NCBI RefSeq assembly: GCF_014633365.1 | Contig: NC_068345.1 | Span: forward strand, 11,292,058 to 11,356,057 | Reading direction: 5' to 3' | Length of the DNA: 64,000 bases | Source of the DNA: Diospyros lotus | Lineage: Eukaryota > Streptophyta > Magnoliopsida > Ericales > Ebenaceae | Shown here: piece by piece, positions 11,501 through 23,500 of the stretch | Numbering within the stretch: the first letter of the stretch is position 1 | Layout of the letters: the number at the start of each line of letters is the position of its first letter | The notes under the pieces: generated by a model | Database searches by the model: none | Seen by the model: only the letters and a program-made list of their open reading frames with translations | Told to the model about the DNA's origin: nothing | Made by a program: the position numbers and the translations under genes

Positions 11501-14500
11501 GCAGTTCAACAAACTTGTGGAAAGTAACAAATATAGACAGGGTATCAGATTTCAGTTTCGGAGGATATAACCACGAGTACCTAGTGTAAGCATCCACAAA
11601 ATAATGTAATATCGAAATCCTTTAGTAGACAAAACAGGAGAAGGCCCCCACAAATCACAATAGACCAATTCTAATGGTTTTGTAGCCTTAATTTCACAAT
11701 CAGCAAAAGGAAGCTGATGTAGTTTACCAAGCTTACACGAGTCTCAAAATGATAGATCAGATTGTGAAAAAGGAACATGAATTTTATTCAATACTGCTCT
11801 CAGTACATTTGATGATGGATGCCCTAGTTTGGCATGCCATTGTAAACTAGCACTATTACATTAAGCTGTTTTAGCATTTGGAGACTGCTTATGAACAAAT
11901 GAGCTGTGTTTATTACAACGAGAACCAGTTGAGCTATTTGACAACAAATGAACACTCGAAGATTTGGATTGGACTAGAATGCTAGAAGCAGCATGAGCAA
12001 ATGCTGGTGATAGCCGATAGAGTCCATCCTTAAGACCTCCCTGAAGTAGCACTTTCCCAGAATCCTTGTCCTTAATCAAACAAGAAGTAACATGAAATTC
12101 AACAACAACATTGTGATCACGAGTGAGTTGTGATACACTAATTAAATTTTTTTTCATGCTAGGGACATGTAGAACATTAGGTAAAGAGATGATAGAAGCA
12201 GGCTGCTATTGTGTATATAAATTGTTGTAACCAACATGTACCATTTCCTATGGCCACTTTGTCATCATCAATATAAGGAGCATGGATGGAAAGATTACTG
12301 AGGTTAGATGTGATATGGTTTGTTGCACTAGAGTCAACAAACCAGGCAAGATCTGCAACAGAAGCTGAGGATTGGGACAGATTATCAGGTTGTGGAGGAA
12401 AATTGCTATAGTAAACACTTGGAATTGATCCTAAATTATTCATGTAGGCTCCATTAGAACCACTAAAGGCAGCCATATACACCTTGGATTTTGACTGACC
12501 ATCACCATTATTAAAACGACCAAACCCTGGATTAGTAGTTCTCTGGAAATTTCTATCAAACCTATGGCAACACTTGTTAGCAAAGTGCCTCGATTTGTCG
12601 CAAAGCTGACAATAAACTCTTCTATTCGAAGATCTACCTCGTCCCTCTTCCTCCTCTATTAACAAAACTTCCTCCTCTAGTCATGTAACCTCTTATATTA
12701 GCAACAAAATCACCAGATCCATTTCTTGCTGACTGTGCCATATTAACAATCATGCTAGGGGACATATGTAACTTCGAATCAAAAGTAGAATCAACCAATG
12801 GCAAATTCTTAGATGACAACCTTTGTTCATGCATTAACAACAAGTATTGCACCTTTTCCATATTAATCTCATCCATTTGATAGGCTTTCAAACTAACAAC
12901 TATTTCATAGTCATGATCAAGTCCATTTAAAATAGCAAGAAGCAATTCCTTATCATATAGAGGTTCTCCGATTGCTGCTAACGAATGGCCTATAGTCTTA
13001 ATCTCCAAGACATAATCATTCACTGACAATGCACCTTTCTTAAGAGACCTTAGTTGTTGTTTTAATTGGAATGACTTAACAATCGTTTGTCGCGAATAAA
13101 GATTTTCTAAGGAATTCCATACCTTAGCAGATGATTCAGAATGAATCACCTGTGCGAGAATCTCCCCGTTGATCGTGGAAAACAACCACTTGAGCAATAA
13201 TTGATTTGACTGCATCCAAGCTAAATAATCGGGATTGATTGCATCAGCAATTGCACCATTCGCTGATGCTGAATCTGGACTTGACAGATACTTCGGTGGC
13301 AGCAACACCTTATTAACGAATGGCACAAGATCAAATGCACGAAGAGTTGCAAGGATCTGTGCTTTCCAAAAGATGTAGTTACTTGAGTCGGGCTTAATTG
13401 GAATGAAACTAAACACTTTAGCCACCGTAGAAAAATCAAATTGCGAGGCTATTGAGGAAGAGGAATTATGAGGAGACAAGGGGTTCGAATTGCAGGCCAT
13501 TGGCTCTGATACCATGTAACGAAATTCTAGGGCACAAAAGAACAGAGAACACGAGAGGAAGAAGGAAAAAGTCTCTCGGTAACTTTTCTCATCTAGGGAA
13601 TCAAAAACATAACAAAACAAACAAGAGGGGTGGCTATTTATACATATAGCACAACACTCTTAGTAATAAACAATGCCTAACTAACAATAACTATAAGTTA
13701 TCGGGAAACACAATAGAAACAAACTAAGCACAACAAGTACAACAATACAAAACACTTATACTTCCACATATCCCAAGAAGATGCCCTCTAACTTCATCCA
13801 GTTCTTTGTTAAGCCTCTGAAGGAAATCAAACACCCTTTCTTTCTCCAACATTTGGTTATACAGAATACTATTATCAGAACACTTCCATTTGATGGTGTA
13901 GAATAAATCCATTTCTTGTCATAGCTCAATTAAAATATTGAAATATTCGATCACTAACCTATTCTGTTACTAAGTGCTACGGAGGGCATAACGGATTTCA
14001 AAACATTGAGCAGAATTTTGGAGATCAAAGTACATTTCTTGAACCATTGTTCAAATCTCATGGGCTGTGTTGTATAACAGGTATGTATTCCTAATTTTTG
14101 GTTCCATGGAGTTGATCAGCCACGGCACGACAATGGAATTTTTAACTGTGTTCGAAAACACGCTAAGCGCTAATCGGGTGCCAAACTGAGGCTTAGCGCC
14201 TAGGCTGCTTAGGCGGTGCCTGGAAAATTATTGTTTTTAAATTAAAATTCATATTGTAGTCTCAAGATTGTATTTTGTGAGGCTTGTGAGTATGCTAAAC
14301 ATACAAGAAATATTCATCCTACAAGCAATAATAAAAGTATTGAGCATTTTATGATTATTCACTCGGATGTTTGGGGTCCTAGTATGGTAGTATCACTAAA
14401 TGGTTATAGATGGTTCGTTACCTTTATTGAATGCTATAGTCGTATTACTTGGGTAAGTAAAGCCAGTACCTGTTTTCAAACATTTCACAAAATGATTTTT

Positions 14501-17500
14501 ACACAATTTGGTGGTAAAATCAAGGTATTTAGAAGTGACAATGGATTGGAGTACAAAAATAGAATCTTCCAAAAGTATCTAAGGGCCTAAGGGATTGTAC
14601 ATCAGACCTGTTGTGTAGACACTCCAATACAAAATGGAGGGATTGTACATCAGACCTGTTGTGTAGACACTCCAATACAAAATGGTGTAACTGAGAGGAA
14701 GAATCGACATCTATTGGAGGTGGCAAGGTCTCTTTTATTTACCATGAGGGTTCCAAAAACCTATTGGGGATGTGTAGTTCTTATAGCTCCATATCTCATT
14801 AATACTGGAGCTGAAGGAATATTTAGGAGAAGAATTTGAGATTAAAGACTTGGGTAAGCTAAGGTACTTCCTAGGAATAGAGGTTGCCTGATCAGATAAG
14901 GGTATTTTCATTTCTCAAAGGAAGTATGTCCTAGACCTGCTAGAAGAAATTGGCATGTCAGGGTTCAAAGTTGTAGACTCGGCTATTGAAGTCAACCATC
15001 GGCTCAATAGTGATGGAAGAGAAAGTGTTGACAAAGACAAATATCAAAGGCTAGTGGATAAGTTAATCTATCTTTCTCATACTGGACCAGATATTGCCTA
15101 TGTTGTGAGAGTTGTAAGCTAGTTCATGCAGAATCCAAAGTCTACTCACCTTGAAGCTGTAAACAAGATCCTAAGATACATAAAATCGGCTCCTAGTAAA
15201 GGTCTATTGTTTTCTAACCAAGGTCATGCAAATATTGAAGGATTCACTGATGTAGATTGGGCAGGATCATTGGATGATCACAAGTCAACCCGACCTCGGG
15301 TTACTGCACCTTCATTGGAGGAAATCTAGTTACATGGTGTTGTAAAAAACAGATTGTTGTGGACAGGTCTAGTGCTGAAACTGAATATAGGGCAATGGCT
15401 CTTGGTGTGTGCAAACTCTTATGCACAAGGACAATGATGGAAGAACTGGGTTTCACTAAAGAAGGACCACTCTTATTGTAGAGTGACAGTAATGCAGCTG
15501 TAAGTATTGCAAACAAACTGGTTCAACATGATAGAACCAAGAATATTGAGATTGACAGACACTTCATAAAAGAGAAACTTTCTAGTGGCCAACTTTGCAT
15601 TCCTTTTGTACAATCAAAGCATCAGCTGGCTGACATCTTTATTAAGGCCTTAAGCAGTCAAGACTTCCATTCTATTGTCTACAAGATGGGCATGAAGGAT
15701 ATTCACACACCATCTTGATGGGGAGTGTTGGAGAATCATGGGAGTACAACTGGAACTAATTATGGAAAGGTTGAAAAAATGACAGGAAACTATGGCAGCA
15801 GATTTAATGGGCAAGAATTAGGGAAGGCAACTTTTTGATAGACAGTTTTTATGTTCTGTATATATGCAGTAAAATATGTAAATTTCCATGTACATTGTTT
15901 TCATTATAGGATTCATATTCTGTATCTTCTAGTTTATATAAATAACAGTGTTCTAAAACGTGTTAAGTGTTAGTCGGGCGCCAGATGGGGGCCTAGGAGG
16001 CACCTGGGAAAAATTTGTGTGTGTGTGTTTTTTTTTTTTTAATTTTAACATTTTGATGTAAATTAAAAATGTATAAATTTGTTTACTTGCTGCTTGCTGA
16101 GTATTGAACAACAATTTTTGAACAACAATTTTTTTTCCCTGAGTATTGTAACTTGCTACTTGCCAAGGAGGAAGTTGGCTTGACAGCAAGGAGGAAGTCC
16201 TTGCTCGTTGCTGCTTGCAGCAAGCAGCAAGCCACAGCAACGTACAAGGACTTCCTCCTTGCAGCAAGCAGTCCTTGCTCATTGCTGCTGCTGTGGCTTG
16301 TTGCAGCAATGAGCAAGGACAAAGATGGCTCAGCAAGTAGCAAGAAGGAAGGAGGAAGATGGCCATATTTACTTGAGGAAGAAGAGCGAGAACCAGCTGG
16401 AGAAAATGGCCTGATTGGAAGAGAGAGAGAGAGAGAGACGACGAGATCGGCAGCGACAAGTCCGACCAGAGAGTGAATGGGAAAGTGAGAGAGAAGGGGA
16501 AAGTAGAGAGAGAGAGAGAGTAACGGCAGGAGAGAGAGAGGGAAGCTGAAACATAATCGGCCCAGGCTGCGCATGACCCAGGCAGGTAGGCAGCCCAGGC
16601 CACACTCGACCTAGGCGGCTAGGCATCGATCGGGCCCGACGCCTAGGGGTGCCGACTAGGGCTTAATCGCGACGGCCGCCTTTTAGAACACTGATAAATA
16701 AGAGGAGTCGTCATGAGGATGATAGTTTCTCCTACCATTTCATTCTAGCCTAATTGCCTAATATTCTAACAAAAACACACAATCAAAGGTGAATATTAGT
16801 TTTATATTTAATGTCATATTGAGCTAAACATGGTGGACCTCTTTACAACAGCAACACTTTATCCCACCATGTGGGGGTTTACATGAATTTTAGCTTTCAG
16901 TTCATTTCTCTATATGACCTTATCTTCTGTAAAACCTATATAATTATTATCGACCCTAGGTGTCTCCCACCAAGTGTTTTTTTTTGGTCTTTAGTGGAAC
17001 TCTTTTTTTTTTTTTTTTTTCACATTTTTACTTTGAGAAAACATGTCACCATAACTTGCTTGATGAGTCTCATATAAGTTACCGGCTGTGTTCTTTTCTT
17101 TTTGCCAATTATCTATTATTGAGTTATAAGAGCCTTACAAAAGATAAATCTATAGATAGACATATTATTATATGTGCAATGTGACATATTTTTATATGCA
17201 TGATATGTGTGCATAATGTGGACATGCTGCATGAAACTGAGTCTAGCGTTTGTTGGTAATGAGGGTTCAATGCCATGAATGTGTTGTGGTGACCCTGCTG
17301 CAATGGTAGAGAATGTTTGGCCAAGAATGAGCTTCCTTGGGCCATGTGAATGATTTGAAGGGATAAAGGGGGCTTGAACTTAGAAGGTGGTGCACTTTAT
17401 GAATGAGAAAATGTCAAGGTCAGGGGCTGCCTTCATGAAATGTGTGGTAATGAGCATTACGTGTGATTTTGTTGCCATGTTGTGCCTTGGTGAGATTTGT

Positions 17501-20500
17501 TCTCATGCAATGGCATTTTTAACATTCCAGACCATGTAAGAGATGGGAATGATTGACTTTCCTAGAGGTAGATTAGGGAAGAAGATATGCACGATATTAT
17601 GTATGTTTTGAAGCATGCCACTTTGTGTAGAAACTTAAATGTTGATGTTTCGAGTTGATCATATGATATCAAATGAACAAATGAAGACAAAGTGTTCTTA
17701 TTATATATAGAGTTGCTCTATCTTACATCTCGCGATTAAGCTTTGTTGTGCACTAAAACTAAGTGCATGCAAGGTAGGCATGAGAAGACGAGTTGAGTGG
17801 TCAACTGTTAAATTGATTGTAGGAAAACATAAACCAAGAAAGATTAGCTGGTGACTGTCATGGTTGACTACCACTTGAAGGGTTGATTGTGGAAATGGGG
17901 CGGTCAACTATCCATGACTGAGAGGCTAAGGAAGAAGAGTCAACTTGTCACATCGACTATTGACCCTAAACAATTAAAAATGAAAAGAAATACACTTCTA
18001 AGGTGAAGGTGCTGAACAGATGAAATAAAGGGCAAGTCTTACTCATTAAGGACTCTTCACACTTCTTACAAACCTTGGGCCTTGTGACTTAGGTCAGTCC
18101 ATGGGATGTGGGCAGGTCACTGCCATGCTAAGCCACACCAAGGTAAGTCAATAGAATGGCGTACCTTGTGATGGAGATGGGACACTGCTGCACACAGTGG
18201 GATCAAAGCTTGGCTTGTTATTGCCAATTATCTAGTACTGACACAGATGGAGTTTTTTAGGCTTTCCAGAATAATATCTGGTTGCTGCAATTTACCTGAA
18301 CTAGATGCAGATGGAATTTTTTAGGCTTTACAGAATAATTTCTGGTTGCTTCTACCTGAACTAGAAATCTCTCACCCCATCTCCCCCCCCCGGCGTGCGC
18401 GCGGTGGATTCTTTTTATATTTGGAACTGCCTATATCTTAATTCTTGGGTGCTTTCTGTTTTCAGTTTTGGCAAGTTAGTCCCTCAAAAAGAAAAAAATA
18501 AAAATCCAATGTTTTCTAATTTGAAACACAGCTGCAGTACCTGAGCAATTTTCAAATGGCTATCTACTTATTGCAACAAGTGGAGGACTGAACCAACAGA
18601 GAACAGGAGTAAGTATAAACATTCCTTGCCCTTTACTGCGCATGTTCTTTTTTAGTATCTCGTGTGGGGCACATACCATTAACGGTTTCCATTTACTTGT
18701 ACATTTCATAAACTATAATTCAATCCTTTTACTGCACACAGATTACTGATGCTGTAATTGTAGCACGGATTCTAAATGCTACTTTAGTTGTGCCCGAGTT
18801 GGATCATCATTCATTTTGGAAGGATGATAGGTAAGTTGAGGTTCAACTTGCACGTAAGCCGTATGGTTGCCCAAAGAGAAAGAAAATACAAAAAAATACT
18901 TCATATATATTTGTTTATGATCCAAGCAGGTGCATTAACTTTACCATTATGTTTTCAATGAAGATACATTATTTGATGTGCAGTGACTTCTCGAACGTTT
19001 TTGATATTAATTGGTTCATTTCAACCCTTTCGAAGGATGTGACCATTGTTAAAAGAGTCCCAGATAGAGTCATGAGATCCATGGAAAAGCCTCCATATAC
19101 CATGCGTGTTCCAAGGAAATCAGAACCTGAGTATTATCTGGATCAAGTACTGCCAATACTGTTGAGGAGGCGTGTAAGAAAGCCTATACTACTTGCTATT
19201 GTAGTTACTATTTTCTTATTTGCTTAATGAAGCAGTAGTTCGTTTACTCTCTTTATGCCAATTTCCACATGCAGGCATACACATTCCATATACATATCTA
19301 TGTTTGTCATGTGTACTAACTAATTCATTAAGCTCTCTCTTTTACTGCATGGCTTCCTTTTCTTCTTACCTTTTTGTTTGGAGTATTTCTCTTTAACTGC
19401 TAGTACAGCGTCCATTTTGTATCTGCACTCTTCGCGTGGAATACCTGTTAATTTTGTTGTCCATCTGAAATATACTTTTGGTCTTCTTCCTTGATTAGTG
19501 AAAGTTACTCAAACTGAAAGATTTTGCAGGTGCTGCAGTTGACAAAGTTTGATTATAGACTTGCTAATAATCTAGATGAAGACCTGCAGAAGTTGCGATG
19601 TCGAGTCAATTATCATGCTTTAAGATTTACAAAGCCCATACGAGAACTTGGTCAGAAGCTTGTGTCAAGAATGAGGAAGATGACAGATCGTTTCATAGCC
19701 ATTCACTTGAGGTTTGTCATTCTATTTGAGATCTTGGAAATCAAACTAATATTTTAATCTAGAAGCTTTCAAAGTAAAGGAATGTATTTCATATTGCATT
19801 CTGTATCTTCTTTTTTTACTTTTTTTTATAACATCTGAAATCCAGCCTCTTAGTAGGTTATTGTCATGCACCTAGGGTTTAACCTAGGGTTTAGAATGGA
19901 ATTTGGAAGGAATCAGGGGGGAGAGAATATAAAGGGAGAGAGAAATCAGAAGAAAGGAGGGATAATTCAAAAGCATGGAGGGAGAATTAAGAGAGAACAG
20001 AGAGGGAGAGAGAATTTGAGAGGGAAGAAATCAGGTATCATTCATCAACTGAACTTTCTGTAACTAATCCAGCCTATTTATAGGCTGTTCTCTCCTTTCA
20101 GTTAGTGCGAAACTGAAAGGTACAATACTGCAGCAGCCTACAGTACAACAAAGAAGAAATATATGTATTGACCAATTACTTCTGTACCCTTGGGGTTGTG
20201 ACAATTATACTCCATTTTCGTGTATTGGACCAGTCACATATACTCATGCCAACTTGATAACCTATAATACCGTGTTTTCGTTACTTGGTTGAAGGTAGAG
20301 ATCTTCTTGTTACATATTAAAGCTATGAGATGTTGCATGCATTTGAAAAGTTGTTATGACTTAATCAAACAGACCATGACAAACACTAGTAACTTACTAT
20401 ACTTGGTTGAAATCGCAGTGGTAGTTATTGTATTTTTATCAGAGATCGTACTGTTTGATTTTTTCTTGTGGAACTTTGGTAGTTTGGTATAAGATATGAG

Positions 20501-23500
20501 ATGCTTAAATGGGTTTGGCATCTAAGATAGATGCATGTTAGCTAGGTACTTGTATTATGCTTGATTATGAGTGAAATTTAGTTGTTTGTTTGCTATACAG
20601 CTTGGTTTATGCCAAACAAGTACTTGGCACAGTGGTAGAAGCTCAAGTTCACAAGCTTGAGAGGATTTGACAGAACACTTTATTGAAAGGCAATGGCTGT
20701 CTCTGGTCTCAGTCCACTGCTTCAACAACTTTGAAATGATTTTTAAATGCTGAGTGATGCCTTTCCTTTATTCATGAGATCAAATACAAGTCCATACCCA
20801 TAGTTGTCAAAGGCGAAAGGCGAAGCATGTGCTTCATGCACATGAGGCGCATATATATTAAAATATGTATAAAATACATAATGCAGTATTATTTTCAATT
20901 TAAAACTAAAAGAGAATATATAAAGAAAAAAACAATAAAAAGAAATTGTTTTTAAATTTATTACTTATATATGAGTTAGTTGAAAATAAAAAGAAACAGA
21001 AAAAAATCTAAGAGAACAATTGAAAAAGAGAACAAAAAAAAAAAAGAGAAAAAAAACCAAAGCAATACAGAAACACAGGATGCAGCATTGTGCGTGAACA
21101 GAAAAATCAGAATAAAACAACACAATACAAAACAACAGCAACTACAAAATAGGTTGCCGGAGGATGTTCTCCTGCCTCCAGTGACCATGACAACCAAATC
21201 AGGTGGCTGGCACAGAGTCTCATGGGCCCACATGCGCCACCTGTATGTTGGCGCATGACACTCACATGTCTGAGTTCTGGCTCCCGTGACGACTGGCAGC
21301 CCCGCCTCTTACCAATCTACACATATATGCACTCATGTCAACAAGAAACTTATTCTACAATGACAAATCTAGCAAAAGGGTTCCAATGCCCAAACATGCA
21401 CCTAGATGGTGCTTTTTGTAGGGCACTTCGCCTTGGTACTGAAGAGGCACACAGAGCTGAGGCTAGGTGCACCTTTGACAATTATGTCTCTATCTACCTC
21501 TTTTGATCAGGCTTGTTCATGTTCAGACTCCTAGATTAAGTTATACCAGTTAGTTACTAGATGGCCATCTTATTTGGTCTAGATACAAGACTATTTGAGC
21601 CGCTAAATTTATTTGTAACCTTTTTTTTTCTAACTTTTTGGGTTTATTCAGTACTCATGTCATGGTGTTCATGACAATTTTTCCATGCAAGATCTGTCTT
21701 ACTGGAGCATGACTGCAGATGGACATCATTGATATTCACACAACTCATACTCAAGACAAACCTTTTTGTCATGACCCCAAGGGCTGCATTGTAACTTTCG
21801 TTTACATTTTAAAGTTTCAGTTGTAGCATTGGAGGGAGCTAACTGAATCTGTTAAGGTAGCTCTTCCCATAATACCCTCGGATTAAATGTAACCTCTGGG
21901 AACAACCTATATAAGGCTCTCACGCGGGAGGATGTGAATTCATTATTGAATGTGAATTGAATTTTTTCCCTTTAATTTCTCTCTGTCTCTCTCTTTCCCT
22001 TTTAATTCTCTCTTCGATCTTCCCTTCTATCTTCTTAAATTAGTTGAATTCAAACCTCTTTCTCGAGGCTTGACAATTGGTATCAGAGCCAGTCATCTTC
22101 GACTGTGATCCGATGAAGGTGGAACAAAATAGGGCGAGATCACTATTCAAGAGAAGTCGGGAGAAATGGCAGAAGGCACTAGAATGAAGCAGTTGGAGAA
22201 TAGAATGGAGGCGATGGAGGTCAGGCTCACCCAGACACATGAAGTGGTGACGCAGAGTAGAGAAGAAATGCAAACAATTTGGAAGGAGCTGCGGGAGGAT
22301 ATGACGGCATCCAATGATGGAGTTCTAAGGGAGTTAGCAAGGTAGAGGGAGTCTATGGATTAGTGGATTAGCAACGTGATTAACATGCTATCCGCGATTT
22401 CGGAATTCCGGTTGCCATCGAAATTTCCTTCCTCTTCAAGCAGAGCCGGAGACGGGATTGTTGGGACTCGACATCTTGCCTAGGCCATAGAGAGTTTCAA
22501 AAGCAGGAGATTTACACTTAAAGAGATGCATGATCAGGTAAGAGAATTGAATTCTTCTAGATCTAGCCAAGGTCACCTACCGAGGCTAGAGATACCTCTG
22601 TTTGAAGGAGTATTTCTTGAAGCTATTCAAGCGAGGGTGGAGAAACGGGTGCTATATTAAGGAATCTTAGTAAATTTTGAAGAAGATAGGAATTACATGT
22701 TCTCCCAAACAAAATAAAACCAGTACTGAAAAAGATGAAGAGTAAAGTAGTTGGATTGGATAATATCCTAATAGAAGTGTGGGAATGCATGGAAAAATAT
22801 GGCATTTTTTGGTTAACAAAATTATTTTTTGTGATCAAACAACAACAACAACATATCCAGCCTTTATCCCACTATGTGGGGTCGGCTACATGAATTCTAG
22901 ACTTCCATATATTTCTGTCTTTTGTCATATCTTCATTTAGATTCATATACTTCATATCAAATTTTAATGTCTCTCCCAAAGTCTTCTTGGGTCTGCCTCT
23001 ACCTCTTTTTTTGACTAATTGTTCCATTTCATCAACTCTTCTCACATGAGTGTCTCTTGGTCTCATTCTCACACGACCAAACCATTTTATTACAAATAAC
23101 CTCATTTCTAATTTTATCTTTTCTTGTATGGCCGCACATCCATCTTAGCATTTTCATCTCCGCTACGTTCGTCTTTTGCTTATGCTGGTATTTGACTGCC
23201 CAACATTTTGAGCCATATAACAGGGCTAGTCTTATAGCTGTTCTATAGAATTTTTTTTTCAGTTTTAATAGGATTTTACTATCACATAACACTCTCGATG
23301 CATTTCTCTATTTTTGCCAACTTGCCTTAATTCTATGCATGACATCCTCATGAATTTCTCCATCTTTTTGAATCACTGATCCCAAATATCGAAAATGGTC
23401 TTTTCTTTGTAAGATTTGGTCTTCCAATTTTATTATAACATCCTCCACTCTTGCATTCTTACTAAATTTACATTCCATATATTCTGTTTTCCTTCTACTT

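Larger units (their letters stand above)
8829..13768 (-). mobile_element. Complete Ty1/copia retrotransposon nested in the older element
   Basis: LTRs at 8829-9009 and 13515-13768 (TGTAA.GAAATTC to CTTCCACA), with a perfect target duplication TATCC (8824-8828 and 13769-13773) that falls inside the gag of the older element. The primer site complement TGGCTCTGATACCA is at 13501-13514 and the polypurine tract is beside 9010, so transcription is on the minus strand. Domain order gag, protease, integrase, RT, RNase H is typical of copia. The 3' LTR is about 73 bp shorter than the 5' LTR and contains a patch matching pol sequence (see findings). Confidence 0.95.
7117..14138 (-). mobile_element. Older copia-type LTR element, gag-protease remnant, split by a younger copia
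   Basis: The 3' LTR is 7117-7492 (minus orientation; starts TGTCGTGTACC, ends GTCATGACA), followed by a polypyrimidine stretch that is the polypurine tract on the minus strand. The interior contains a UBN2-type copia gag in two blocks (13774-14138 and 8275-8823), which join across the element at 8829-13768. Past the protease start the frame decays and no integrase or reverse transcriptase is present. The 5' LTR is missing: the element stops near 14138 against a hAT-like fragment. The LTR and the first 100 bp of interior resemble those of the element at 1451-5255. Confidence 0.8.
5682..18531 (+). other. 12.85-kb intron packed with nested transposons
   Basis: Donor C|GTAAGT at 5682 and acceptor CACAG ending at 18531. 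Splitting a CCT codon across this intron restores the family sequence at the joint (PYFS then PAVPEQ). The contents, listed separately, are a gypsy relic, an old copia-type element split by a younger copia, a copia fragment with its 3' LTR split by a hAT-type element, and an RTE tail. The first and last few hundred bases are unremarkable AT-rich intron. Confidence 0.88.

Noticed and set aside
15953..16626. Long Ser/Leu-rich ORFs on both strands
   Set aside because: They are produced by the self-complementary and AG/CT-rich core of the hAT-type element; no transposase motif.
20980..21258. Lys-rich 92-codon ORF
   Set aside because: A-rich middle of a TIR element, with an equally open opposite strand.
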